Positions 32,725 through 41,457 of a stretch of 64,000 bases of DNA are shown in pieces. The DNA is from Paludifilum halophilum (GTDB taxonomy: Bacteria; Bacillota; Bacilli; Thermoactinomycetales; DSM-45169), in assembly GCF_002245355.1 (NCBI RefSeq), contig NZ_NOWF01000001.1, positions 372,001 through 436,000 of the forward strand, given 5' to 3'. Each line of letters begins with the position of its first letter. Positions within the stretch are counted from its first letter, which is position 1. Under the pieces are notes generated by a model that had not been told where the DNA came from, ran no database searches, and saw only the letters and a program-made list of their open reading frames with translations. The position numbers and the translations under genes are program-made.

Positions 32725-33924
32725 TCAAAAATGTAACATGTGACCCAGCTTACTCTTCTTTGTCCGGAGATACTTTTCATTATCGGGAACAGAGGGCATT
32801 TCAATCGGCAGTACTTCCGTCACTTCCAGACCGTATCCCTTCAACCCGGTGATTTTTCGGGGATTATTGGTAAGAAGACGCATCCGACGGACTCCGAGAT
32901 CCCTCAAAATTTGAGCGCCCACCCCGTACTCCCTCAGGTCGGGGCGAAAACCGAGACGCAGATTGGCTTCTACGGTATCCAAGCCCTCTTCCTGCAGTTT
33001 ATACGCCCTCAATTTATTCAACAGACCGATTCCTCGGCCCTCCTGCCGCATATAAAGGAGAACTCCGTTCCCTTCCTCATCGATCTGTTTCAAAGCGGCA
33101 TGAAGTTGGGGACCGCAATCACAGCGGTGGGAACCGAACACATCCCCGGTCAAACATTCCGAATGGACCCGTACCATTACCGGTTTCTCCGGATCAATCT
33201 CCCCTTTGACTAAAGCCACGTGCTCTTTTTCGTCCACTTCGTTTTGGTACCCATAAGCGGTAAATTCTCCGAACTCCGTCGGGAGACGGGTGGAAACCAC
33301 CCGTTCCACCAGTTTGTCCTTGCGGTTTCGGTAGTGGATCAGATCCTGGATGGTGATCATTTTGATCTCATGTTTTTTGGCAAACTCCATCAGATCCGGA
33401 ACCCGGGCCATCGACCCGTCCTCTTTAATCACTTCGCAGATGACCGCCGCCGGATAAGCACCGCACATCCGGGCCAGATCCACTCCCGCTTCGGTGTGAC
33501 CCGCCCGGCGCAATACTCCGCCCTTTTTGGCAATCAGGGGAAAGATATGACCGGGACGGCGAAAATCCCCGGAACGGGTGCGCGGATCGATCAAGGCCTT
33601 GATGGTGTCCGACCGCTCATGGGCGGAAATTCCGGTTGTGCTGTCTTGATGATCCACAGAAACGGTAAAAGCCGTCTCATGGGTCTCCGTGTTATGATGA
33701 ACCATCAGAGGCAAATCCAGTTCCTCCGCGCGCTCCTCGGTAATCGGCGTACAAACCAATCCCCGTCCGTGAGTGATCATAAAGTTGACCACCTCCGGAG
33801 TCGCCTTTTCCGCCAAAGCGACGAAGTCTCCTTCATTCTCCCGGTCTTCATCGTCCACAACGATAATGACTTTCCCTTGCATCAATTCATAGATCGCTTC
33901 TTCAATCGGATCGAATGCATCCAC
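32725..33924 (-). CDS. ribBA: Bifunctional DHBP synthase / GTP cyclohydrolase II
   Basis: The two activities supply both precursors of riboflavin. The N-terminal DHBP synthase domain (1-200) has [10 protein letters not shown] and [12 protein letters not shown]; the C-terminal GTP cyclohydrolase II domain has the zinc site in [15 protein letters not shown] and the [10 protein letters not shown] motif. I prefer GTG 33924, with AGAGGGGG eight bases upstream, over the GTG at 33933. About 399 residues. It follows ribE by 15 bases. Confidence 0.96.
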   Translation of the reverse strand: MDAFDPIEEAIYELMQGKVIIVVDDEDRENEGDFVALAEKATPEVVNFMITHGRGLVCTPITEERAEELDLPLMVHHNTETHETAFTVSVDHQDSTTGISAHERSDTIKALIDPRTRSGDFRRPGHIFPLIAKKGGVLRRAGHTEAGVDLARMCGAYPAAVICEVIKEDGSMARVPDLMEFAKKHEIKMITIQDLIHYRNRKDKLVERVVSTRLPTEFGEFTAYGYQNEVDEKEHVALVKGEIDPEKPVMVRVHSECLTGDVFGSHRCDCGPQLHAALKQIDEEGNGVLLYMRQEGRGIGLLNKLRAYKLQEEGLDTVEANLRLGFRPDLREYGVGAQILRDLGVRRMRLLTNNPRKITGLKGYGLEVTEVLPIEMPSVPDNEKYLRTKKSKLGHMLHF

Positions 33925-33939
33925 TTCACCCACCCCCTC

Positions 33940-34581
33940 TCATTCGGCAAAGCCGAAACGCTTCAATTTTTCTTCCGACAACCCACGATCTCCACTCTGT
34001 TCAACCAGTTTGGCCACATACTTCCCGATCATGTCGCATTCGATGTTGACCGCATCACCCGGCTGAGCGTCCTTCAGTTGGGTGGATTCCAAGGTGTGGG
34101 GAATCACCGATACAGTGAAGGCCCGTTCTTCCCATTCGACCAGGGTGAGACTGATTCCGTTGACGGCAACAGAGCCTTTATCCACCATCCACCGTGTCAA
34201 CCGGTCAGGTACCTCAAAACGGAAAAGCACCGCATTCTCGGAAGGGGTACGGGATTGAATCCAACCCACTCCGTCCACATGCCCCTGGACGAAATGGCCT
34301 CCCATCCGCTGCCCCGCCGCCACTGCCCGCTCCAGATTAACGGGTGTTCCGACGGAACACCGGCCCAGATTCGTCTTTTTCATCGATTCCGGCATCACAT
34401 CCGTATCGAAAAAATCTTTCCCGAATGAGGTGACGGTCAGGCAAACCCCGTTGACGGCAATGCTGTCGCCGACAGACACGTCGTCCAACACCCGCTGGCA
34501 GGCGACACTGAGACGCATCGCCATCCCCCTGCGCTCCACAGCGCGAATCCGGCCCACTTCCTCCACCAATCCTGTAAACAT
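33940..34581 (-). CDS. ribE: Riboflavin synthase, alpha subunit
   Basis: Dismutates two lumazine molecules to riboflavin. The 213-residue protein shows the internal duplication of the family: MFTGLVEEVGRI and VNGVCLTV in the first half, then FVQGHVDGVG and VNGISLTLV in the second. The position between ribD and ribBA is that of the classical Bacillus rib operon. Confidence 0.96.
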   Translation of the reverse strand: MFTGLVEEVGRIRAVERRGMAMRLSVACQRVLDDVSVGDSIAVNGVCLTVTSFGKDFFDTDVMPESMKKTNLGRCSVGTPVNLERAVAAGQRMGGHFVQGHVDGVGWIQSRTPSENAVLFRFEVPDRLTRWMVDKGSVAVNGISLTLVEWEERAFTVSVIPHTLESTQLKDAQPGDAVNIECDMIGKYVAKLVEQSGDRGLSEEKLKRFGFAE

Positions 34582-34653
34582 CGATCTTCCTCCCTACTGG
34601 CCCTTTCAGGCAAATTGGTTCTGCTTATCCTCTGCTGGGGTGGTCGGCCCAAC

Positions 34654-35781
34654 TTAGTTTCCTGATAGGTCCTTCGTTTTTTCGGGATATCCCGTCACAC
34701 ACCAATCCTCGCCGACGGATTCCACATGCAGACGGGATAACTCCACCGCTCTGCTCATCCTGTCCGGGCCGGTTCCTTCCACGGCGGTGGGACTGTTCTT
34801 TCCTCCCAGCAATTTGGGAGCGACGAAGAAAACCACTTTGTCCACCAAGCCCTCTTCCAGCAAGGAAGCATTCAACTCCCCGCCGCACTCAGCCAATACG
34901 GATAAAACCCCTTCCTGACCGAGGATGTTCAGAACCGCTTCGAGATCGACCCGCGGCCCTTTTCCAGCCCGGATCACCCGGACTCCTTTCGCCGCCAGAG
35001 CCCGCTCTTTTTCGCCGTCCGCCTCATCCGTGCAAAACACCCAGGTGGAAGCTTCCCCGACATCAGCCAACGGAGCATCCAATGGAAGGCGGAGGCGGCT
35101 GTCCAAGAGGACCCGAAGCGGGTTTCGCCCTCCCGAGGGGAGACGGACAGTCAACCGGGGGCGATCCCGCAAAGCCGTTCCGGAACCGATCATGACCGCA
35201 TCGCACCAGTGTCTCATTTGATGCACCCGCTCCCGGGCGGCTTCACCGGTAACCCACCGGCTATCCCCGGTCGGTGTCGCTGTTTTTCCATCCAGTGTAA
35301 CGGCGGACTTCAAAATGACAAAGGGGCGACCGGTTCGGCGGTGGTGGAAATAAGCCTCGTTCAACTCCAGGCATCGGTTCCTTAACACGCCCTCTTCCAC
35401 CTCGATGCCCGCTTCCTGTAAACGTCTCTCTCCGGATCCGGACACTCGCTCATCCGGATCGAGGGTTCCGATCACCACCCGTTTCACCCCGGCGGCAATC
35501 GCCCGTTCCGTACAAGGAGGAGTCCGCCCGCGGTGGTTGCATGGCTCCAGCGTGACATAAAGGGTACTTCCCTGCGCCTCCTCGCCGGCCAAGTCCAGAG
35601 CGTACACTTCGGCATGGGGAGCTCCCGCTCGCAAATGGGCGCCCGAACCGAGCACTCGTCCTTCTTTCACCACGACAGCCCCCACCATCGGATTCGGCGA
35701 GGTTTGCCCGCGTGTGGTTTCAGCCAGATGCAAGGCCAGATCCATCCATTTTTCGTCGGTTGTGCCTCTGTGTTGTGTCAT
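34654..35781 (-). CDS. ribD: Bifunctional riboflavin deaminase-reductase
   Basis: The N-terminal deaminase domain carries the zinc site HAE and PCNHRGRTPPC (about residues 50-90). The C-terminal reductase domain has KSAVTLDGKTA and GSGTALRDRPRLT. At 375 residues it is standard. It is the first gene of the rib operon, and its expression is gated by the upstream FMN riboswitch terminator. Confidence 0.96.
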   Translation of the reverse strand: MTQHRGTTDEKWMDLALHLAETTRGQTSPNPMVGAVVVKEGRVLGSGAHLRAGAPHAEVYALDLAGEEAQGSTLYVTLEPCNHRGRTPPCTERAIAAGVKRVVIGTLDPDERVSGSGERRLQEAGIEVEEGVLRNRCLELNEAYFHHRRTGRPFVILKSAVTLDGKTATPTGDSRWVTGEAARERVHQMRHWCDAVMIGSGTALRDRPRLTVRLPSGGRNPLRVLLDSRLRLPLDAPLADVGEASTWVFCTDEADGEKERALAAKGVRVIRAGKGPRVDLEAVLNILGQEGVLSVLAECGGELNASLLEEGLVDKVVFFVAPKLLGGKNSPTAVEGTGPDRMSRAVELSRLHVESVGEDWCVTGYPEKTKDLSGN

Positions 35782-35826
35782 CGGTAGTTCTCCTTCTTAC
35801 CGTCCGGTTCTGTCCGATCCGGGTAC

Positions 35827-35855
35827 GAAAAAAAGCCCTGACCGTCAGGGCTTTG
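35827..35855 (-). terminator. Riboswitch-controlled terminator before ribD
   Basis: A perfect stem AAAGCCCTGAC/GTCAGGGCTTT is followed by TTTTTTT on the minus strand, 46 bases before ribD and about 240 bases after the FMN aptamer. Confidence 0.85.
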
Positions 35856-36095
35856 TAAAAACGAGAACAAGAACGCACCAGAGAAGTGTCACCGGAATGC
35901 AACACCATCCCGCTACAGCCCCGAACCTGCAAACTGTAGGAAGTACAAAGGTGTCATTCTATCCGGGTATGCGTAAGAAGCCCCCGGGTTACGAATGGAC
36001 TGCTTCTGAAAAAAGCACGGGGGGATCCGCCGCATCAAGCTTCCTCATACAGGAAGCTTCCGGTGATCACATGAGGTACGCATCTGTCCTGTTTC

Positions 36096-36230
36096 ATCCT
36101 TCTCCCATCCAGACTCTCACTGTCGGCCCCGGAATTTCACCGAGTCCACCGCATTGATGCGGGTCACGGACTGAGGCGGAACTTTTCCGCCATCACCGCC
36201 GGTCGGGATTTTCACCCAGCCCCGAAGGAT
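36096..36230 (-). promoter_or_regulatory. FMN riboswitch (RFN element)
   Basis: Read on the minus strand the aptamer has the conserved blocks in order: CTTCGGGGCTGGGTG, ATCCCGACCGGCGGTGATG, a variable stem, CCCGCATCAATGCGGTGGAC, GGTGAAATTCCGGGGCCGAC and AGTCTGGATGGGAGAAGGAT. FMN binding should favour the downstream terminator and reduce rib operon expression. The aptamer-to-terminator distance (about 240 bases) is longer than usual. Confidence 0.96.
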
Positions 36231-36254
36231 TGACAGAATCGACCATATGGATCT

Positions 36255-36283
36255 TGTATAATGTAGAATCATTACGGTTTAAA
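36255..36283 (-). promoter_or_regulatory. Candidate promoter of the rib operon
   Basis: On the minus strand TTTAAA (36278-36283) and TATACA (36255-36260) are spaced by 17 bases, about 25 bases upstream of the aptamer. Confidence 0.55.
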
Positions 36284-36366
36284 CCGCATCACTCTTCTTT
36301 TAGCTTACCCAAAAACGAACCGACTGGCAAGAGGGACAACACCCTCCCCTTGCCTCGCAAGCAGGA

Positions 36367-37338
36367 TCACTGGATCAAGGGCCTGCCGCCGGATGGTTCG
36401 GGGCCCTTCGATTCCGGCTCCGCATCGGATTGCCAAGGCTTCCCGATCTGAAGACAAAGGTAACAAAGGGCAGCGAAAAAAGCGGCGATCAAAGTCGTAT
36501 GCAGAAGGGCGATCATCAGTTCCAAACCGGTCAAAACAACCAATCCTCCGCTGATCACTTGAAGGAAAGTCAGGATAAAAGCAACCAGGCTTCCCTTCCA
36601 GAGATCCCGACGGTGGGGATAGTTTTTTTTCACCGTCCACAAAAGCCAAAGAGTCAACAGAAAGAGGAATCCGGCAAAGAAACGGTGGGTCATCTGAATT
36701 CCCGCCTGAGTCTCCAGGCCGGGCCAAAACGTATCCCCGCACAGGGGCCATGTGGAACAACCCATACTGGAACCGGTATGGCGAACATAAGCACCGGTGT
36801 AAACCACCAGATAAGTATAAACCGCCAACCCGTAAATCCCGTACTTCAACCGCCTGGAAACAGGCTGTCGGGATCCCTTGTAACCGGGAGATTCCATATT
36901 TTTTGCCAACTGGAACAAAACGACAGAAAGAAGTGCCACTGCTGCGAAGGAGAGAAGGGAAAGTCCGAAGTGAAGAGCCAATACCGCTTTGGATTGGCCG
37001 AACACCACAGCGGCCGCCCCCATCAATCCCTGCAAAACAATGAAAAAGACACTGTTGAAAGAAAGAAACTTCACCGTCCGATTGTCCCGGTAAGCCCGCC
37101 ACGCCCAGACAGAAAGAACCGCCACAATCAGACCGACGGCACCGGATACAATTCGGTGGCTGTATTCGATCCACAGCTCAAGAGTGTTGTAAGTGGGAAA
37201 TACTTCACCGTGGCAAAAAGGCCAAGTATTGCCGCAGCCGTCCCCTGAACCGGTTTTGGTTACCAACGCCCCCTGAATCAGAATCATAAAGTTTCCGATA
37301 ACACCTAAAACGGATAACCCTCGTAACCATCGGTTCAT
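36367..37338 (-). CDS. ctaA: Haem A synthase CtaA
   Basis: Converts haem O to haem A for aa3-type cytochrome oxidase. The 323-residue protein has eight TM helices in two related halves, with conserved His in EYSHRIVSG, LHFGLSL, MTHRFFAG and LHTTLIA, and cysteine pairs in CGNTWPFC (35/42) and CSTWPLC. In B. subtilis ctaA lies elsewhere with ctaB; here it stands between the rib operon and a cell-wall peptidase. AGGAGG precedes the ATG. Confidence 0.95.
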   Translation of the reverse strand: MNRWLRGLSVLGVIGNFMILIQGALVTKTGSGDGCGNTWPFCHGEVFPTYNTLELWIEYSHRIVSGAVGLIVAVLSVWAWRAYRDNRTVKFLSFNSVFFIVLQGLMGAAAVVFGQSKAVLALHFGLSLLSFAAVALLSVVLFQLAKNMESPGYKGSRQPVSRRLKYGIYGLAVYTYLVVYTGAYVRHTGSSMGCSTWPLCGDTFWPGLETQAGIQMTHRFFAGFLFLLTLWLLWTVKKNYPHRRDLWKGSLVAFILTFLQVISGGLVVLTGLELMIALLHTTLIAAFFAALCYLCLQIGKPWQSDAEPESKGPEPSGGRPLIQ

Positions 37339-37440
37339 GGCAGAACCTCCTCATTCAGCCATTCAATATCCATTATCCTATCATATCACATCGCCTCTCA
37401 TACCCGGCGGACCGTCACGCATCCGACACCAACTGTCCAC

Positions 37441-37463
37441 AAAAAAGCCTCCCTTTCGGGAAG
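37441..37463 (-). terminator. Terminator after the M23 peptidase gene
   Basis: On the minus strand the stem GCTTCCC/GGGAGGC with a GAAA loop is followed by TTTTTT. Confidence 0.8.
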
Positions 37464-37476
37464 CTCTTTCATTCCG

Positions 37477-38553
37477 CTATCTCATATAATTGACAGGATT
37501 GACATAATTACCCGGCGAACCTTTGTGCACCTCAAAGTGCAGATGAGGTCCGGTCGACCGACCGTTGTTCCCGATCGCGGCGATTTGCTGGCCGCGCTTG
37601 ACGACATCCCCGGTGCGGACTCGGACCGTCGTCGACCACATATGGGCGTACAGGCTGAACACCCCACCGCCGTGATCGATCATAATATAATAACCGTATC
37701 CGCAGGAACAGCTCCGACTGCGGATCACTTTACCGTTGGCCGCTGCATGGATCGGCGTGCCGATGGAGTTGGCGTAATCGATCCCCGTGTGAAACTCGCT
37801 GTCCCGGTAGCCATACCCTGACGTCATCGGGCCGTTGACCGGTCGGCTGAGAGGGCCTTGGTAAGCAAAATTGCCCGACTTCAGGTTGGAGAGGTCCAAC
37901 TTTTGCAATTCTTTTTTCGTGTCCCCCTCCTCGTGGCTCAGTTCGGCCAATGCGGACTTGTTTTTGTTCATTTCCTCGGTCAGTTCGTCATAAGCTTTTT
38001 GTGCCTTTTCAGCTTCTTTCTCCTGCTTTTTAGTCAATTTTTCCAGGTCGTCTTTTTCTTCCTTGACTTTTTGTTTTTCTTCGTAGTACTCCTCGACGAT
38101 TTTATAGTCCCGTTTCACTATCAATCGCATAATTTCAAAGCGCGCAAGAAATTGGTCAAAGGAATCCGCCGTCACCAGTGACTCCATCCGGTTCATACTG
38201 CTGTTCATGTACATGGAACGGATGCTGTTTTTAAATTCGTCGTTATACCGGTCCAGCGTTTTTTGTGCCTCTTTCAAGCGCTTTTCAACCTTGTCCATTT
38301 TCTTTTCCGTTTTTTCAAGCTGATTTTCCGCTTCGCTCAGCTTCTCTTTTCGTTTCTCGATTTTCGATTTCAGTTTTTGGATGTCTTCTTCCTTCTCTTT
38401 CTTTTTCTCCTGAATCTCGTCCAGCTTTTCGTTCAATTCGTCCTTTTTGTCTGCTTGAACCCACCCCGGAGGCCAGGTGGCGAATACCAGACAAAACGAA
38501 GTCAAGACGGCAACCACAGTGCGTTGGAAGCGACCCTCTCCTCGTTGATTCAA
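37477..38553 (-). CDS. Secreted coiled-coil M23 peptidase (EnvC-like)
   Basis: A 358-residue cell-wall enzyme with a signal peptide (about residues 1-34), a long Lys/Glu-rich coiled coil (about 35-215) and a C-terminal LytM/M23 endopeptidase domain. The zinc ligands are in EFHTGIDYA and HLHFE, and SLYAHM is also present. The architecture is that of EnvC, of PcsB-like regulators, and of peptidases acting at division sites. The catalytic residues are intact, so it is likely active. A CSC pair near residue 282 is unusual. It has a promoter with an operator-like palindrome and a roughly 210-base leader. Confidence 0.9.
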   Translation of the reverse strand: MNQRGEGRFQRTVVAVLTSFCLVFATWPPGWVQADKKDELNEKLDEIQEKKKEKEEDIQKLKSKIEKRKEKLSEAENQLEKTEKKMDKVEKRLKEAQKTLDRYNDEFKNSIRSMYMNSSMNRMESLVTADSFDQFLARFEIMRLIVKRDYKIVEEYYEEKQKVKEEKDDLEKLTKKQEKEAEKAQKAYDELTEEMNKNKSALAELSHEEGDTKKELQKLDLSNLKSGNFAYQGPLSRPVNGPMTSGYGYRDSEFHTGIDYANSIGTPIHAAANGKVIRSRSCSCGYGYYIMIDHGGGVFSLYAHMWSTTVRVRTGDVVKRGQQIAAIGNNGRSTGPHLHFEVHKGSPGNYVNPVNYMR

Positions 38554-38884
38554 AAAATGATCACCCTTTCCCTTTCAGGATCCTTCATTTTGAGAAAGGC
38601 GCACCCGGCGCGGAAAATCATTTTTTCGCCGAAAGCCGGAGCGCGGCTCCTTACCGGGATCGCTTCACTGGAAATCGCTTATTTCTCCGCGGAGTTCCCT
38701 TCTGAAAAGAGATTTTCAATCCTTGACTGTCCAACACTCTGAAATAATCAAGTCTCGACGGAGTTTAGTATACAGTAGCTCCGTCTTGCCATCAATAAAA
38801 GAGAGGCCATAAAAAAGACCTTCCTTCCTAACAAAAAGGATATAGAAACAATCATACAAAAGTTATAAATACATGATCGGCAAA
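38554..38884. other. Long leader/intergenic region upstream of the M23 peptidase gene
   Basis: I see no gene. It holds the promoter at 38767-38795 and a leader of about 210 bases with several GC-rich hairpins (for example GGAG/CTCC around 38640-38650 and GGCGC/GCGCC around 38600-38612). I could not match it to a known riboswitch. Confidence 0.5.
38757..38795 (-). promoter_or_regulatory. Promoter with palindromic operator, M23 peptidase gene
   Basis: On the minus strand TTGATG (38790-38795) and TATACT (38767-38772) are 17 bases apart. A perfect seven-base inverted repeat GACGGAG (38757-38763) / CTCCGTC (38779-38785) encloses the -10 element, a typical repressor-site position. Confidence 0.65.
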
Positions 38885-38913
38885 GAAAAACCCGCCTTCA
38901 TCGGGCGGGTTTT
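38885..38913 (-). terminator. Terminator after lysA
   Basis: The stem AAACCCGCC/GGCGGGTTT is followed by Ts on the minus strand, just beyond the lysA stop. Confidence 0.85.
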
Positions 38914-38931
38914 GCCTGAAAGGTTCGTCGC

Positions 38932-40266
38932 CTACGAAGAGCGGAAAGGTTCAGCAGCAAGCATCCGTTCCGGAAGCCGATCGTTACGCGTCAAATCCTC
39001 CAGGGTCTCCCGGCGAACCACTAATTCCGCTTTCCCTTCCCTGACAAAAACCACTGCAGGACGGCGAACCCGGTTATAATTGTTGGCCATGGAATAATTG
39101 TAAGCACCGGTACAACTGACAGCCAAAATATCTCCGCTCTTCACCTTCGGTAAATCGATGTCCCAAATCAGCATATCTCCGGTTTCGCATAATTTCCCCG
39201 CCACGGATACCGTTTCCTCCGGGGGGGCCGGTGCCCGGTTGGCCAGTAACGCTTCATAACTGGCCTGATAAAGAGCTGTCCGGGGGTTGTCATTCATTCC
39301 GCCGTCTACGGAGATGTATTTGCGAACACCCGGTATCTCCTTGATTGTTCCCACCGTATACAGGGTCGTACCCGCTTCCCCGACGATACTGCGCCCCGGC
39401 TCCACCCAGATTTCCGGAAGTTGCTCCGCATCGGCAAAACCGGAACGAACCGCCTCAGCGATGGCTTCCACATACTGTTCCACCGGCAGAGGAGAATCGT
39501 CCCCGTTATATCGAATTCCGAAACCGCCTCCCAAATTGAGAATACGGGTCACGAAACCGGTGGTTTCCTCGCATTCCCGGGCAAAATCGGACAGCTTTTT
39601 AATCGCCATACGGAACCCGTCCACTTCGAAAATCTGTGATCCGATATGGCAATGGAACCCTTCCAGAGCGAGATGATCCGACTGGAGAGCGCTGTTTACA
39701 GCTTCGAGCACTTGCCCGCTGACGAGATCGAAACCGAATTTGGAATCTTCCTGACCCGTCTGGATATAGTTGTGAGTGTGAGCCTCCACGCCGGGAGTGG
39801 TGCGGAGAAGAACACGAACCGTTTTTCCCTTTTGCCGGGCCAGTTCATTTAACAGACGCATCTCGACAAAATTATCCACCACGAAACGTCCTATGCCCAC
39901 TTCCAGGCCCATCTCCAACTCCTGGGGCGTTTTGTTGTTCCCGTGAAAATAAATGTGGTCCGGCGGAAACCCCGCTTGCAAAGCGGTAAAAAGCTCTCCG
40001 TCGGATACCACATCCAGGTGCAATCCTTCCTCGGCGACGACACGACACATCGCCAGGGTGCTGAAAGCCTTGCTGGCATAAGCCACCTGAAACGGAAGGT
40101 TCGTGGATTGAAACGCCTTTACATAACGTCTCATTCGTTCCCGGATCAGTGCCTCGTCCATCACATACAAAGGAGAGCCGAACCGGTTCACCAATTCCAC
40201 CGCATCGCAACTGCCGATCTCTAAATGTCCCTTTTCATTTATTCGGCTGGTCCCGTGTAGTTGCAT
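38932..40266 (-). CDS. lysA: Diaminopimelate decarboxylase
   Basis: The final step of lysine synthesis. The PLP lysine lies in VAYASKAF; the GFHCHIGSQ, NLGGGFGIRY and active-site CETGD segments follow. The start at 40266 (MQLHGTSRINEKG) fits the family N-terminus; the longer frame upstream is unlike it. The ribosome binding site (GAGGGG) is somewhat distant. Length 444 residues. It follows the spoVA genes as in B. subtilis, where lysA is next to spoVAF. Confidence 0.95.
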   Translation of the reverse strand: MQLHGTSRINEKGHLEIGSCDAVELVNRFGSPLYVMDEALIRERMRRYVKAFQSTNLPFQVAYASKAFSTLAMCRVVAEEGLHLDVVSDGELFTALQAGFPPDHIYFHGNNKTPQELEMGLEVGIGRFVVDNFVEMRLLNELARQKGKTVRVLLRTTPGVEAHTHNYIQTGQEDSKFGFDLVSGQVLEAVNSALQSDHLALEGFHCHIGSQIFEVDGFRMAIKKLSDFARECEETTGFVTRILNLGGGFGIRYNGDDSPLPVEQYVEAIAEAVRSGFADAEQLPEIWVEPGRSIVGEAGTTLYTVGTIKEIPGVRKYISVDGGMNDNPRTALYQASYEALLANRAPAPPEETVSVAGKLCETGDMLIWDIDLPKVKSGDILAVSCTGAYNYSMANNYNRVRRPAVVFVREGKAELVVRRETLEDLTRNDRLPERMLAAEPFRSS

Positions 40267-40296
40267 CAATTGGTTTTTTCGCCCCTCTCTACGGCA

Positions 40297-40330
40297 TAAA
40301 AAAAGCAACGGACGAATACGTCTGTTGCCA
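40297..40330 (-). terminator. Terminator after spoVAE
   Basis: The stem GCAACAGACG/CGTCCGTTGC is followed by TTTTTTT on the minus strand, between the spoVA operon and lysA. Confidence 0.88.
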
Positions 40331-40432
40331 AAACGCAATCCGTAACCTCTGCTCATACGACCGTTTTTCTTCATCCGAATCGATTTTTCATGAGGATATC
40401 ATATTCACCGCTCTCTGCCAAGGGTTAACCGC

Positions 40433-41017
40433 TCAATCCTTTTGATGGGCAGTCATACCCCAACCATTCTCTTCCAAAATGATCATAACCGCCTTTGTCG
40501 TTACAGGAGCTCCCCAGTCACGGTCGTCATGATGGCTCATCTTTCCCACATCCCCAATTCCGACCACCATCGGCAACCGGAATCGGTTTAACACATCCAC
40601 CGTATCGCCATAGATTCGCAAAGGGGCATCGGGAATCTCCACTCCATCTTTATCCACACCATGACCGACGATATGGCCTTCCTGATCCAAGGCGACATGA
40701 ACCGGAGTCCCTTCCACGGAATCACTGTTGGAAGCCACCGCCACCACTCCCAGAACCTCGATCGCCGGATGGGAAATCACATACTCCAGGGCGGTCTCGC
40801 CCCGCCCTTTATGACGGGATCCGCAATCATCGAACATGACCAACACCGGATCATAGGCGGCTTTCTCAATCAGGTCTACCAATCCGGGACCGTCCAAGGG
40901 GGTGGGATTCCCTGCGGAAGAGGATATGCACCGCCCGCCGATCTTTTCGGCCACCTGTTCCACGGTTTCCCGAGCCACCCGGTCTCCGTCAGTAATCAGG
41001 ATCACTTGACGTTTCAT
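40433..41017 (-). CDS. spoVAE: Stage V sporulation protein AE (cytoplasmic SpoVAEa type)
   Basis: A 194-residue soluble protein with the conserved start MKRQVILITDGDRVA, then GGRCISSSAGNPTPLDG, MFDDCGSRHKGRGE and IYGDTVDVLNRFRLPMVVGIGD. This is the SpoVAEa-type subunit of the spore dipicolinic-acid channel operon, not the membrane SpoVAEb. It is the last spoVA gene at this locus, followed by a terminator. A GGGATGG-like site precedes the ATG. Confidence 0.92.
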   Translation of the reverse strand: MKRQVILITDGDRVARETVEQVAEKIGGRCISSSAGNPTPLDGPGLVDLIEKAAYDPVLVMFDDCGSRHKGRGETALEYVISHPAIEVLGVVAVASNSDSVEGTPVHVALDQEGHIVGHGVDKDGVEIPDAPLRIYGDTVDVLNRFRLPMVVGIGDVGKMSHHDDRDWGAPVTTKAVMIILEENGWGMTAHQKD

Positions 41018-41040
41018 GTTCCATCCCTCGCCTCATCCAC

Positions 41041-41457
41041 TTAAAAAAGGATCCATTGAAACAGAGATCCTACCACTTTTCCGATGACCATCGCCATCAG
41101 CAGATACATAATCCGGGACTTCAATCCCATCCGTTTGGCCAAAATCGGCAACACATTGATCACTTCCGTCAATGCCGCCGCCAAAAGTCCCACAAAGCAA
41201 CCGGCCAAGGCTCCCACCGGAACCGCGCTGATCGGGATCAAGGAAGCACTCCAGCCCCGAAAATCGACCCAAGTGGATATCAATGCCCCAAAAATAAGAG
41301 CATACTCGTACAGAGGAACCACTTTTTGGGCCCGTGACATGACTGTCAACCTCGGAATGACGTCCAATACCGTTAAAAAAGCGACAAAACCGCTGCCCAC
41401 CGCCAACCCGCCGGCCAATCCCACAACCATCACTGCCAAGCTATCAAGAAAATCCAT
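41041..41457 (-). CDS. spoVAB: Stage V sporulation protein AB
   Basis: A 138-residue membrane protein with four to five hydrophobic segments and the SpoVAB features GLAVGSGFVAFLTVLDVIPRL and YEYALIFGAL. The start at 41457 (MDFLDSLAV) has GGAAGG upstream and overlaps the end of spoVAA by 14 bases, consistent with coupling. Part of the dipicolinate transport system used when spores form. Confidence 0.92.
   Translation of the reverse strand: MDFLDSLAVMVVGLAGGLAVGSGFVAFLTVLDVIPRLTVMSRAQKVVPLYEYALIFGALISTWVDFRGWSASLIPISAVPVGALAGCFVGLLAAALTEVINVLPILAKRMGLKSRIMYLLMAMVIGKVVGSLFQWILF

Noticed and set aside
33220-34428. 402-residue plus-strand open frame opposite ribBA/ribE
   Set aside because: It lies antisense to two clearly assigned riboflavin genes, has no ribosome binding site and a composition typical of a reverse-frame shadow.
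36231-36260. Plus-strand TTGACA and TATAAT near 36231-36262 as a promoter
   Set aside because: The spacing is 21 bases and no plus-strand gene lies downstream.
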